Shown: positions 20,881 to 32,643 of the stretch, in pieces
How positions within the stretch are numbered: the first letter of the stretch is position 1
How the letters are laid out: every line of letters begins with the position of its first letter
Made by a program: the position numbers and the translations under genes
Notes under the pieces: model-generated
Told to the model about the DNA's origin: nothing
What the model saw: the letters and a program-made list of their open reading frames with translations, nothing else
Databases searched by the model: none
Origin: Prunella strophiata
Lineage: Eukaryota > Chordata > Aves > Passeriformes > Prunellidae
DNA length: 64,000 nt
Reading direction: 5' to 3'
Assembly (NCBI GenBank): GCA_036583965.1
Contig: JAZBQD010000033.1
Span: 19,491,446-19,555,445 of the forward strand

Positions 20881-21729
20881 TCAGAGAAGGGTATTGTCTG
20901 ACACTCCTCCAGTGGCATGCCCAGGAACAGAGGGAAGCCATCAGTAGTAAGTGCTTGCCTTGAGAACAATGGAATGAGGCTGGACTCTGAAGGAAGTCCT
21001 TCATAGCTTGAGGGATGAGCTCAGAGCCCGAGAGAAACTGGGCCTGTGGCACCCCCAGATCTCTTATGAGCAGAGTGGGGATTTGCCCCCCAGGCCTCAT
21101 CTGTTCACCCAGGGACACATGGTGAACACACACACACACACAGAAGGTGGCTCAGCCCTGTTGCTGCTCCCTGAGTGTCATCTTTGGGTCCCTCTAAAGG
21201 CATGCAGGGGGTCTGGGTCACCTCTGTGCTCTGCAGGGGGCTGGGGACACCCAAAAGTTGTGCAGGGAATTGAATGCATGTCCAAAGGTGCGCAGGGGCT
21301 GAGGGACACCTGTAAATTGAGCAGGGCTCTGCGGTCTCTTGTGAGGCACACAGTGGGATTTTAGGGTGGCTGAAGACACCCATAAGATGTGCAGTGGGTT
21401 TGGGTATCCCCTAAAGCATGCAGGTACTCTGATGGCCCGTGTTGCATTATGTTTGTAAGCTATGGCATCAAGTCCTTCACTTTTTCAAAACGGACCAAAG
21501 GCCAGCACAGTGGCAGGGCTGCTGCTGCCTGCAATAGTGGTAATCACCAACATGGGTTGAATTTTGGACTTGACATTGCTGTTGCATGTAGAACCATTAA
21601 ATGTCTCATTTGTCCAATGCCGTATCATGCAGTTCTTGTGAAAAAAAAGTAGATTTCAGACAGCTTCCGGGAGGGACATACTCTGTTCACTGGAAGGGCA
21701 CCTCTGGAGATCCATACCCAAAAAACCCT
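20881..21729. other. No gene seen; degenerate short repeats and a CA microsatellite
   Basis: An (AC)n run lies near 21125-21141. From about 21180 to 21430 there are loosely repeated phrases (gacaccc...gtgcaggg) resembling those in A' and B'. No exon of the gene family was recognised. Confidence 0.4.
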
Positions 21730-21806
21730 GCCCCAGTCCTGAGGTCACAGGAGGCTCTGGGGTCACAGCAGGCTGAGGTCACAGCAGGCTCTGAGGTCAC
21801 AGAGGT
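21730..21806 (+). repeat. Two-unit stub of the 34-bp minisatellite before gene B
   Basis: About two units of the same repeat precede the same roughly 170-bp segment that leads to exon 1. The array here either collapsed or never expanded. Confidence 0.8.
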
Positions 21807-21972
21807 CCCAGAGCCCCGTGCTTGCACAGCACCACAAGGACCGAGCACTCAGTGCTTGAGCACAACTGTTGCGGCAGCAGCGGCGGTGGCAGCAGTGGTG
21901 CTGACATTGGGACAGCGGTGTCAGGACAGTGGTGGCAGCAGCAGCTGCAGGACTGGCAGAGGGCAAGGCACC

Positions 21973-24900
21973 ATGGCCCTTGCTCTGCGCCTCTTCCTCC
22001 TGCTCCTCCTGGCCGTGGCCCTGCCTGCCAGGGCTGCCCAGGCTGCTCCTCTGCAAGCGCGGGGAGCAGGTGAGCCGGCAGCCTGGCTCCCCTTTCCCGG
22101 GACAGCGCTCCCTACTCCCCGGGAAGCGCTGGGGATGGTTTTCCCCAGGGCTTTAGGGAGGCTTTCCTCTGTGGGAGGGAGAGAGCCCTCAGGGGCCTGG
22201 GGCTGCCCCTGTTTCCTCTCCAGGGATGTTGCACAGGGCCTGCAAAGAGATGGAGAGTGGCCAGGAGCCAGCCCAGGAGCTCCCCAGGCCCCTGTGCAGC
22301 TTTGGCCTTGTCCATTCACATCTGGCTCCCACAGCACTATGCAACCCTCTTGCAGCGCCCAGTTCCCTAAGGGAGAAGGGGATCCCAGCACGCCATGGAA
22401 ATGATTCTGATCTCTGCTTCTCTCCAGATTGGGATCGCAAGTTGCATTATCTAGATGACTTTTTGGATGATGCCTTGAAAATGTTGGAGAATGCAGGAGG
22501 CAAGTTCTCTCTATGCCTTTTGTGACAGAATAATCAGTGTCTATGTGAGAAAAGCTCACTCATGAGCCATTTAATTTAATATAATCTTGTGGTTTATGGA
22601 TTCTGGAAATCTTGCCTTCCTCCCTTCTGGAGCCTTGAGTGATCCCATAGAATCGCTGTCAGTGGGAGGAAGGAGCATTTAGCTGTCCATCTTCCTCCCG
22701 TGTGCAATGCCAGTGTGTCCTCCCGTGTGCTCTGTGCAGCCACAGAGAAGAGCAGAGAGGGAAGGGGCCAGGCCCAAGGCTGTGCCCCAAGGCTGAGCCT
22801 TTCACAGCTCCTTTGCCAGCCCCAGGGAGCCTGAGCTGCTTCTGCTGCCACTGCCAAGGCCTGGCCCTGCCTGGGGCTGGGTTTAGAGCTGCTGGCAGCT
22901 CCAGGGAGTCCTTTCTCCACAAGTGTCCTGCAAGGGGCTCCTTCCATCCCAGTGTGGGGCCACTGCAGGTCCATTGTCCCCCTGCCCCTGCTCCTGAGTA
23001 GAAGGCAGAGCTGGGAGAGTGCCTTGGAGGGCACCAATCACCCAGGTGCACTCACTGCCACTAGGGCTTGAAGGAGAATCTGCGGCAGTGCCACAGGAGC
23101 TGTTCTGTCCTGCCTTTCTTTGCAGTTGAAGCTGATGAAGGCGATCCAGCTTCTAAACCCATGCCTGTGAATGAGCCTCTGGGAGATGGTGAGGGTAGGT
23201 CAAGGCCTTTCCCCTGGGAGAGCTGCCAGCTCAGAGCACAAAGCTTGGCCAGAAGGGTAGAGATGCAGAAGGTGCTGTGGCTGTTGAGTTACAGGTGTGT
23301 CTGCAGGGAGGACTTTTCAGGCTCCTTTGCTGGTTGCTGCACACAATCCCATCTTCCATCACAGGGGTGAGTAGTGTGTCCCTGCTGACCCAACAGGCTG
23401 AGCCCTGGTTTTCTGGGATCCATTCCTGGGAAGTGGAACTCTGTTGCTCTAAGGTCCTCTGGTACGAAGGAAAAAAGCTACAGAACACATGAAACCCCAT
23501 GAGCCATCCAAACACATGAGGCAAATGCTGAAGGAAATGCTCCAGAGAGGACAAGGTGGGTGCATTTCCCTCAGCCTTACCCTGGGACTCAGCAGCCGGG
23601 GGCTTTCGCTGCACATCTGGACACGCCGTGCCCGGCACAGCGGGAAGGGATCCATGGCAGCCTCGCTGCCCTGCTGCTGCTTTCACGGCCTGCAGGGCTG
23701 TTTCCCAGCCTGGCCTGGCTGCAGCTTCTGCCCAGCCTCTGCAGGAAGGCATTTGGCATCAGCTGACAGGGAGCCCAAACTGCACCTTGGGCCATCCATA
23801 CCCTGACATCCCATGCATTTTCCCAGTCTCTGAGGAGATCAGGAGGCCCAGCTGTTTGTAGGAGGGAGGGCCATAGGAAAATACCCCAAAGCCTATCTGA
23901 TTTCCTAAAGCCTATCCATGACTTTGACAAGCTATGCTTTCTGAAGATGCCACCTCCCCAGTGGGGAGCAGCCCCACCTGATCCAGCTGTTCCTCTTCCT
24001 TTCTCCAGAAGTAGAGGTAAAGCCTGTGCAGACAGGAGCATTTCTCAGAGGAGGCAGTGGTTCATTGGCAGCCTCTGCTGCAGGAAGGGAGGCGAGGCCA
24101 GGCACAGTCACAGGAGGTAATTGCTGTGCCTCTGGGCCTGAGCCCTGCTGAGCCTTGAGCTGCCCTCTCTGCTTGCTTGGCACTCCTGGCCCACAGCATT
24201 ACCTGACCCCCTTGTAGGGCTCAGTTCCCTATAGAAGGGGATCCCAACCGCAGATGGAACAGTTCCCATCTGTGCTCCTTTCTAGATTTGGATCATGACT
24301 TGCACCATTTGGAAATGCTGGTAAACCATGGTTTAAGGAAATTGGAGCTTGGTGAAGGTAGGTTATCAGCAACCCTATCCTAACACAGCAATATTGTCCA
24401 AGTGTAATCATTGTCCAGAGCAGTATTTGTATGTCATTTCCCTTAAGATTCTCTGAAGGTTTAGGGATTCTGGAAATCCTGGCCTCAAAATTTCTACTCT
24501 TGTTCCCAACACTGATCCCACAGGATTGCTGTCAGTTGGAGGAAGGAGCATTTAGCTGTCCATCTTCCTCCCGTGTGCTCTGTGCAGCCACAGAGAAGAG
24601 CAGAGAGAGAAGGGGCTGGGCCCAGGGCTGTGCCCCGGGCTGAGCCTTTCACAGCTCCTTTGCCAGCCCCAGGGAGCCTGAGCTGCTCTCACTGCTGCCA
24701 CTGCCAAGGCCTGGCTCTGCCTGGGGCTGGGTTTAGAGCTGCTGGCATCTCCAGGGAGTCCTTTCTGCCCCGAGTGCCCTGCAAGGGGCTCCTTCCATCC
24801 CAGTGTGGGGCCACTGCAGGTCCATTGTCCCCCTGCCCCTGCTCCTGAGTGGAAGGCAGAGCTGGGAGAGTGCCTTGGAGGGCACCAATCACCCAGGTGC

Positions 24901-27900
24901 ACTCACTGCCACTGAGGCCTGAAGGAGAATCTGCGGCAGTGCCACAGGAGTTGTTCTGTCCTGCCTTTCTTTGCAGTTGAAGCTGATGAAGGCGATCCAG
25001 CTTCTAAACCCATGCCTGTGAATGAGCCTCTGGGAGATGGTGAGGGTAGGTCAAGGCCTTTCCCCAGGGAGAGCTGCCAGCTCAGAGCACAAAGCTTGGC
25101 CAGAAGGGTAGAGATGCAGAAGGTGCTGTGGCTGTTGAGTTACAGGTGTGTCTGCAGGGAGGACTTTTCAGGCTCCTTTGCTGGTTGCTGCACACAATCC
25201 CATCTTCCATCACAGGGGTGAGTAGTGTGTCCCTGCTGACCCAACAGGCTGAGCCCTGGTTTTCTGGGATCCATTCCTGGGAAGTGGAACTCTGTTGCTC
25301 TAAGGTCCTCTGGTACGAAGGAAAAAAGCTACAGAACACATGAAACCCCATGAGCCATCCAAACACATGAGGCAAATGCTGAAGGAAATGCTCCAGAGAG
25401 GACAAGGTGGGTGCATTTCCCTCAGCCTTACCCTGGGACTCAGCAGCCGGGGGCTTTCGCTGCACCTCTGGACACGCCGTGCCCGGCACAGCGGGAAGGG
25501 ATCCATGGCAGCCTCGCTGCCCTGCTGCTGCTTTCACGGCCTGCAGGGCTGTTTCCCAGCCTGGCCTGGCTGCAGCTTCTGCCCAGCCTCTGCAGGAAGG
25601 CATTTGGCATCAGCTGACAGGGAGCCCAAACTGCACCTTGGGCCATCCATACCCTGACATCCCATGCATTTTCCCAGTCTCTGAGGAGATCAGGAGGCCC
25701 AGCTGTTTGTAGGAGGGAGGGCCATAGGAAAATACCCCAAAGCCTATCTGACTTCCTAAAGCCTATCCATGACTTTGACAAGCTATGCTTTCTGAAGATG
25801 CCACCTCCCCAGTGGGGAGCAGCCCCACCTGATCCAGCTGTTCCTCTTCCTTTCTCCAGAAGTAGAGGTAAAGCCTGTGCAGACAGGAGCATTTCTCAGA
25901 GGAGGCAGTGGTTCATTGGCAGCCTCTGCTGCAGGAAGGGAGGCGAGGCCAGGCACAGTCACAGGAGGTAATTGCTGTGCCTCTGGGCCTGAGCCCTGCT
26001 GAGCCTTGAGCTGCCCTCTCTGCTTGCTTGGCACTCCTGGCCCACAGCATTACCTGACCCCCTTGTAGGGCTCAGTTCCCTATAGAAGGGGATCCCAACC
26101 GCAGATGGAACAGTTCCCATCTGTGCTCCTTTCTAGATTTGGATCATGACTTGCACCATTTGGAAATGCTGGTAAACCATGGTTTAAGGAAATTGGAGCT
26201 TGGTGAAGGTAGGTTATCAGCAACCCTATCCTAACACAGCAATATTGTCCAAGTGTAATCATTGTCCAGAGCAGTATTTGTATGTCATTTCCCTTAAGAT
26301 TCTCTGAAGGTTTAGGGATTCTGGAAATCCTGGCCTCAAAATTTCTACTCTTGTTCCCAACACTGATCCCACAGGATTGCTGTCAGTTGGAGGAAGGAGC
26401 ATTTAGCTGTCCATCTTCCTCCCGTGTGCTCTGTGCAGCCACAGAGAAGAGCAGAGAGAGAAGGGGCTGGGCCCAGGGCTGTGCCCCGGGGCTGAGCCTT
26501 TCACAGCTCCTTTGCCAGCCCCAGGGAGCCTGAGCTGCTCTCACTGCTGCCACTGCCAAGGCCTGGCCCTGCCTGGGGCTGGGTTTAGAGCTGCTGGCAG
26601 CTCCAGGGAGTCCTTTGTGCCCTGAGTGCCCTGCAAGGGGCTCCTTCCATCCCAGTGTGGGGCCACTGCAGGTCCATTGTCCCCTTGCCCCTGCTCCTGA
26701 GTGGAAGGCAGAGCTGAGGGAGTGCCTTGGAGGGCACCAATCACCCAGGTGCACTCACTGCCACTGGGGCTTGAAGGAGAATCTGCAGCAGTGCCACAGG
26801 AGCTGTTCTGTTCTGCCTTTCTTTGCAGATGAACCTGTTGATGAATATGAACTGGATTCCCAACCCATACCCATTACTGAGCCTCTGGGAGATGGTGAGG
26901 GTAGGTCAAGGCCTTTCCCCAGGGAGAGCTGCAAGCTCAGAGCCCAAGGCTCGGCCCACATGTCTGCAAGTGCCAGGACAGAACCATGCACGTGTGTGCC
27001 CTCGCCCTGCACGATCCCCTCACCACTCCTGCGGCTCAGTGGTGCCTGTGGAGATCAGCAGAGATGACAGAAGCTTCTCTGGCTGTTGTGTTACAGATGT
27101 GTCTGCAGGGAGGAGTTTTCTTGCCCCTTTGCTGATTCCTTCACACAAGCCCAGCTCCCATCGCAGGGGTGAGCAGTGTGTCCCTGATGACCCCACAGGC
27201 TGAGCCCTGGTTTTGTGGAATCCATTCCTGGGAAATGGAAATATTTCTCTTAAGGTCCCCTTAGAAGGAAGAACAAACCTAGAGGAGACAATAAGTCCCT
27301 GGAGCCATCCAAACACATGGAGAAGACGCTGAGTGATGCGGACAGACACCATGGTGGGTGCATTTCCCTCAGCCTTGTCCTGGGACTCAGCAGCCGGGGG
27401 CTTTCGCTGCACCTCTGGACACGCCGTGCCCGGCACAGCGGGAAGGGATCCATGGCAGCCTCACTGTCTTGCTGCTGCTTTCACAGCCTGCAGGGCTGTT
27501 TCCCAGCCTGGCCTGGCTGCAGCTTCTGTCCAGCCTCTGCAGGAAGGCATTTGGCATCAGCTGACAGAGAGCCCAAACTGCACCATGGGCCTGAGATCCC
27601 CTGCAATTTTGCTGTTTCTGGGTAGATGCAGAGAGGCAGCTGTTGGCAGGAGGGAGGGCCCTTGAGCAGCTCCAAAACTCTGAGCATTTTCCTTGTCCTT
27701 ATCCACCACTTTGACAAGTATTGCCTGGAGCAGAAGGGCTCAGCACAGAGCAATTATGGCATGGACGCTCAGGGGTCTGGGAACTGAGCAGTCATGTGCC
27801 AAGGGGCGGCAAGGTGCCTGCAGGCCCCAGCTCTGGGGGAAACAGAGACCGAGAACGTCCTGCCCGTATCCACCGTGCTGCCAGCTCAGCAGTGCAGCCC

Positions 27901-28759
27901 AGCATGGATTCACGCTCCCCATTGCTCCCACAGATGCATCTGGCACCTCAACACATGCTGACAACACCTGGAAAAGCATGAGAAGAGTTTTCTGCTGGGG
28001 AACACCTTGTTTGATTAAGCTGATGGCCATTGTGGCAGGTGCAGCCCTTTGCCTGACGATGTGCTATGCAGGAATCTGCTATTGCTGGAAGAGAAAACGG
28101 TGAGTGTTTTGCTGACCTCTACCTCAAACAGCTTCCTTTAAAGGCTGCTCATAGTCAGGGATCATCCCTAGTGACGTTGCTGTAGAGTTGTGGCCAGTCC
28201 ATGGTTCTCCAAATGACTCTGCTGAGGGTTCTGCTGCTGCTGCCCAGTGCTTTCATTGGCCTCTTCATTGCTGGGCCTTGTCCTGGGGGCCCCGCTGGGA
28301 CTGCAGCCAGTGCTGGCTCCCACTGAGGCTGCCTGGCCAAGAGCAGTCCCAGGGGCACAGGGCAGAGGCAGAGCAAGGTGGAGAGAAGAAAGAGCAGGGA
28401 CGAGATTGCCCTTGAAAGGCAGAGGTGCTCTGGGGCCCGCTCCTGGCCAGGGACCCTGCCCAGAGCCGTCCCCTGCCTGCCGGGGCCTTGAGGGGCAGCT
28501 GTCCAGCTGGGCCAAGCTGTGCCAGCAGCTCCAGCCGTGCTGGGGAGCCTTGCCAGCTCTGGGCCCTGCTGTGCAGGAGGGTCCCTGTGTGCCACTGGCA
28601 GCTGGGGCCTCAGCCACCTCCTCTCTCCACAGGCACTGCCTTGAAGAAAAGCTGAAAGCTTGTGGCTGGTCACAAGACCTCTGCAGTTGGAAGAGCAATA
28701 GCAGCATCTCTGATTCTGACGAGTTTCTATTTGCACCTCCAAGCAATGTGGTGCTTTGA
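21973..28759 (+). CDS. Gene B: modular type I membrane protein, distinct tail without ITIM (predicted, 17 exons, 510 aa)
   Basis: The best-preserved member. Exons: 21973-22069 signal; 22428-22499, 23126-23188, 23295-23366, 23454-23555, 24009-24116 module 1; 24286-24357, 24977-25039, 25146-25217, 25305-25406, 25860-25967 module 2; 26137-26208, 26829-26894, 27097-27168, 27255-27353 module 3 (no e); 27934-28099 transmembrane; 28633-28759 tail. They total 1533 nt with no internal stop. Residues 1-24 are the signal peptide, 33-413 the modules and about 440-463 the membrane helix, with Lys442 near its outer end. The 41-residue tail is unlike those of A and C: Ser/Asp-rich (SISDSDEFLF) and with no tyrosine motif. 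AATAAA lies at 28871-28876. The function is unknown; a cell-surface protein is the safest reading. Confidence 0.7.
22428..24116 (+). CDS. Gene B module 1 (a-b-c-d-e)
   Basis: Exons of 72, 63, 72, 102 and 108 nt, all phase 1-1. Exon a uses a GC donor (ggag|gcaagt at 22500). Exon d only stays in frame with the acceptor tctaag|gtcc at 23453. Using the acceptor closer to the conserved part gives a stop, which fixed the d-exon start in the other modules too. Confidence 0.65.
23040..26490 (+). repeat. Recent 1851-bp tandem duplication inside gene B
   Basis: About 23040-24640 and 24891-26490 are almost the same base for base, with only a handful of substitutions noticed by eye (for example cacatctgg against cacctctgg). 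The unit spans exons b-c-d-e plus the next a. It duplicated one full module without changing the frame. Confidence 0.9.
24286..25967 (+). CDS. Gene B module 2 (a-b-c-d-e), near copy of module 1
   Basis: Exons b to e are nearly identical to module 1 at a constant offset of 1851 bp. Exon a (DLDHDLHHLEMLVNHGL...) is instead almost the same as module 3 exon a. Donors are GT throughout. Confidence 0.65.
26137..27353 (+). CDS. Gene B module 3 (a-b-c-d; e absent)
   Basis: Exons of 72, 66, 72 and 99 nt. Exon b (DEPVDEYELDSQ) and exon d (LEPSKHMEKTLSDADRHH) are divergent types. After d the intron is joined at about 27730-27795 to sequence that normally precedes the membrane exon, so exon e was removed by deletion; the frame is kept. 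Confidence 0.65.
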
Positions 28760-29689
28760 GGCCACAGGCCCAGTCCTCTATCCAGGGCCGAAGGTGAAAG
28801 CCGCCGTAAAGGATTTGGAAGGGCTCAACCAAACATTGACTGAGAGTTCCAAAATCAGCTCTTCTGTTGCAATAAAGAGATGGAGCTGTCACCCCAGTGT
28901 CCGGGTGGTACCATCAGCAAAGCCCACGCGGCACCAGCACTGGCTGAGCTCCGTGCCCAGGAGCAGCCGTGGGTGCCCACGGTGTGGGCAGGCAGCAGCC
29001 AGGCAGAGGCTGCTGTGACCAGCAACAGGGGCCCCGAGGGGCTGGGGGAACCCAGGGGGCAGGCAGAAGCATGGGGCTCCTGAGAAAAAGGGACCCCATT
29101 TTGTCCCTGTTTTTCATTTTTAGAAATTAGAAATTTTTAGAAATATTTCAGAATATATTTTCTGTAGACAGACATCCCCAAATATTTCTTCCCAATTACT
29201 CTTGTAGTTAAGGATTTTTCAAAGTAGTTTTAGAATGCTGAAAAAGCAACCCTATTTTATATTTACTTTTCATTTTTAGAACTATTTAGAAATATTTTTT
29301 GTAGGGTGAAATCGCCAAACATTTCTTCCCTTTCTCCGCAATATGTCCGTATTTTTGAACGTAGTTTTACAGTTGTGGAAAATTTTTTACACTTATACAA
29401 TAAAAAATAAAATTGCATTTCAGTGGTAATCTTTACTCTGCAAAGAATTAAGTCACCCTCAGACAGCCAGCCAGCTGCAGAGGCTCTTTTCCCACAGGAG
29501 CTTTGTACCTAGTCACAACCAAATTATGTAAAACCTCTTCCCAGATATTTCCTGGGATTTTTGACAAGCTCTCCTCTTAGTCTTCAGAGGCAAACTTTGA
29601 GCACAGCGGGAATCTCTTCAAGTCACCATCTTTGTTTGCTTCTGCAAGAACTCCCTCAGCTCTAGAGCAGGGCCTTCTCTCAGCTTCCT
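28760..29689 (+). other. Gene B 3' untranslated region and flank
   Basis: AATAAA at 28871-28876 follows the stop by 112 bp. A second cluster of AATAAA-like sites lies near 29400. The remainder is AT-rich flank with no coding sequence. Confidence 0.5.
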
Positions 29690-31620
29690 GCTGCCCCCGG
29701 GCTCTGCTCCCGGCCTGCTGGGCTTTGTTGGGTGGCACAGCCTGTGCCAAGGGGCGGCAAGGTGCCTGCAGGCCCCAGCTCTGGGGGAAACAGAGAACGT
29801 CCTGCCCGTGTCCACCGTGCTGCCAGCTCAGCAGTGCAGCACAGCACGGGCTCACGCTCCCCATTGCTCATTGCTCCCACAGGTGCAGCCGGCCCCACAG
29901 CACGTGTTCCCGATTCCCAGAAGGGAATTGCTTTCTGTCAGGGAACACGCTGCTGGCTAGAATGAATGAAAAGCCTGGCTTTTCTATGGCATGCAGGTGG
30001 TGGGGGGGACCCCACTAAGGCTGGCAGATGACCGGGGTCTGTCTTGAGGCACACGAGGCAGGGGGAGTTTTGTAGGTGTTGGGTTTTGCAGTAAGACACG
30101 CGGGGCTTTGGGTCCTTTGTAAGTGGTGCATGTGGCTGGGGCTCCTCATGAGGTTCTTAGGGGATTTGGGATCTCTTCTACACCGTACAGGTGACAGGAG
30201 ACATCTGTAAGGCTGGCCAGGGGCTTGAGTGCCTGGTGACTGACGTGGTGCTTTAGTGCTTGCTGTCAAGGCTGGAGAGGAGCTGAGTCCTTCCTAAGGT
30301 GGGCAGGAGGCTGGCTTCTTTTGTGAGGCACACAAGGCTGTCTTGGGGTCTCTGCATTGCTGTGCACGGATTCCTTGTGAGGCACACAGGGATATCTTGG
30401 GGTCTCTGCTGAGGGGTGCAGGGATCCCTCATGAGGTGTGCAGTGGCGTTTTCCAGTCTTCTCAGCGCAGCAAAGGGCCACTGTGTGTCGAGGCTGTGCA
30501 AAAGTCGGCAGGAAGCTTCCTGCAAAGCCTTGGGCCGGGCGGGGCCTGTGGAGCCGCCGCGCCCTTGTTCGGAGCAGCTCCGGCCCTGGCTGCGGCGGGG
30601 AAGGGCCGCGGCCCCGGGGTGCCCTGGGGCTGCCGAGCAGCGCCGCAGGCACAACAAGGGCCTCGCTCCGCGCCGGCCCCGTGCTGCAGCCGAACACATT
30701 CACAGCCGCGGCCGTGCCCTGGGCCACAGGAGGCACCCGCGGCTACAACTGAGGCCGCGCCTTCTCCCACTGAGGGAGGAGCTCCTTGCAATGCCCAGCT
30801 CCCTAAAGCACGCGAGGAGCCCAGCACAGCATGAAAACGGTTCTGAACTGTGCTCCCAACTACACTGGGGTCGAGATATGGATTGACTGGAAGTCCTGCC
30901 CAGTCACAGTGTGAGGATCATGGTGCATGCTGGAGGCAACTTCTCCATGTTCCTTTCCTGACAGAATAATCACAGATTATTAATCCTGGCCAAGAGCAGC
31001 CCCAGGGGCACAGGGCAGAGGCAAAGCAAGGTGGGCAGGAGAAAGAGCAGGGACGAGATTGCCCTTGAAAGGCAGAGGCGCTCTGGGGCCCGCTCCTGGC
31101 CAGGGACCCTGCCCAGAGCCGTCCCCTGCCTGCCGGGGCCTTGAGGGGCAGCTGTCCAGCTGGGCCAAGCTGTGCCAGCAGCTCCAGCCGTGCTGGGGAG
31201 CCTTGCCAGCTCTGGGCCCTGCTGTGCAGGAGGGTCCCTGTGTGCCACTGGCAGCTGGGGCCTCAGCCACCTCCTCTCTCCACAGGAGCGTGTCTGCAGC
31301 TTCCCAAGACTGGCCAAAATCTTCATTGTGGGAGACCTGTACCTGTCATCAGCCATCCCCAAGCCAGTGTCCAACATCCCTTCCACAGCTGCATTATCAG
31401 CTCATTACTGTGGACGTGCTGCCACCACCCCGAAAAGGAGCCTCTGATCCTGAACATGCTGGCCCTGGCATCTGGCCAGGACCGAAAGTCCTTCCCACCT
31501 GCCAGGGAAGGGCTTGAGCAACATCTTTGTGCTTCAGCTCTGGTCTCTGGGTGGTAGAACCAGCACAGGCTGAGCTGATTGCCTGGGCACAGCCAGGGCT
31601 GGGCAGGCAGCAGCCGGGCC
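29690..31620 (+). pseudogene. Fragment B': partial unit with an intact tail exon
   Basis: It has the same order as A' (membrane-exon stub with a stop, repeat region, CpG-rich block, a-exon remnant, tail) but no LTR. The tail exon at 31286-31517 (232 nt, acceptor cacag ending at 31285) is open and ends in TGA; it carries LHYQLI. Its phase fits the gene B membrane exon, so it might serve as an alternative last exon for gene B. Otherwise it is a pseudogene. Confidence 0.6.
31286..31517 (+). CDS. Intact ITIM-like tail exon of B' (possible alternative last exon of gene B)
   Basis: One base completes a codon, followed by 77 codons including the stop. The tail has the same plan as gene C: a Ser-rich start, LHYQLITVDVLP, then a Pro-rich end. 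The own membrane exon of B' is broken, so use of this exon would require splicing from 28099. Confidence 0.45.
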
Positions 31621-32643
31621 TGGGGCTCCTAAGACACAATCTTTTGGCTTAATTTTTCAGTTTTAAAAATTAGAAAGTTTTTGAAATATTTAGGGAGTTG
31701 TTTTTTTAATAGAAAGAAATCCCCAAAAATTTCTTCTCTTTTCCCATAGTACTTTAGGATTTTTCAAAGTAGTTTTAGAATTCAGAAAAACTTAGAACAT
31801 TTTTACACTTCTAGAATAAAAAATAGAGTTGCATTTAATTAACAATCTTTGCTCTAGGAACAACTAAGACAACCCAAGACACCTAGTCTACTGGAGAGGC
31901 TCTTTTCCCACTGGAGATTTGTACCTAGACAAAACAACTAACGTAAAACCTTTTCCCTGATATTTTCTGGGATTTCTGACAAGCTTACCCCTTAGTCTTC
32001 AGCAGCAAACTCTGAGCACAATGGTAACCTCCTGCTGTGCAGGTAGGTCTCTGTTTTTATCTTGGTTTAGGGCAAATTTTGGAGATAACCTCCCAAGAGG
32101 TTCTCTAGAAAATACAAACAAGTGGCTCTTCCCCCAGCTAGTTCAGGACAAAGATTTTTTTTGGAGAAAAGTGGGAAAAAAACTCTTTATTAAACAGGCA
32201 AAGCATTTCCCATCAGAATGAAAAATGAACAATATTAAACAATAAAACCTCTTGCCACTTAGAAGAGATGACACACTCAGAAAATCCCCTTTGTGGGCTG
32301 TAGCTCTGCTAACTCATTCTGTTATCAGTCCCTCCGGCACTGGAAATGCTGCAGCCCTGGCCCAGCCCAGTGGGCCACAGGTGTGAGCTGCTGGTGCTCT
32401 TCTGGGTTTTCAGTCCAGAGCAGGTTTAAACAGTTCCACGAAAAAAGAAAAAACACAGTCCAGAAAAATTCTTTGCCTCAGCTAGCTAAAAACTAATTAA
32501 AACTCAAAGGAGAACTCTATCCTGCTGTCTGTCCCTTGACCACACAGACAACAGAGGCAGAGAAGTATACAGGGGTGTTGTTGCTGTAGACATGAAACAA
32601 CACAACGTGGACAGCAGGTTTTTCTAAGACAAAAAGAGATATT
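31621..32643. other. AT-rich flank, no gene seen
   Basis: The first 200 bp resemble the 3' flanks of the other units (an AATAAA-like site near 31817). The rest, up to the minisatellite, shows no recognisable exon or mobile element. Confidence 0.4.
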
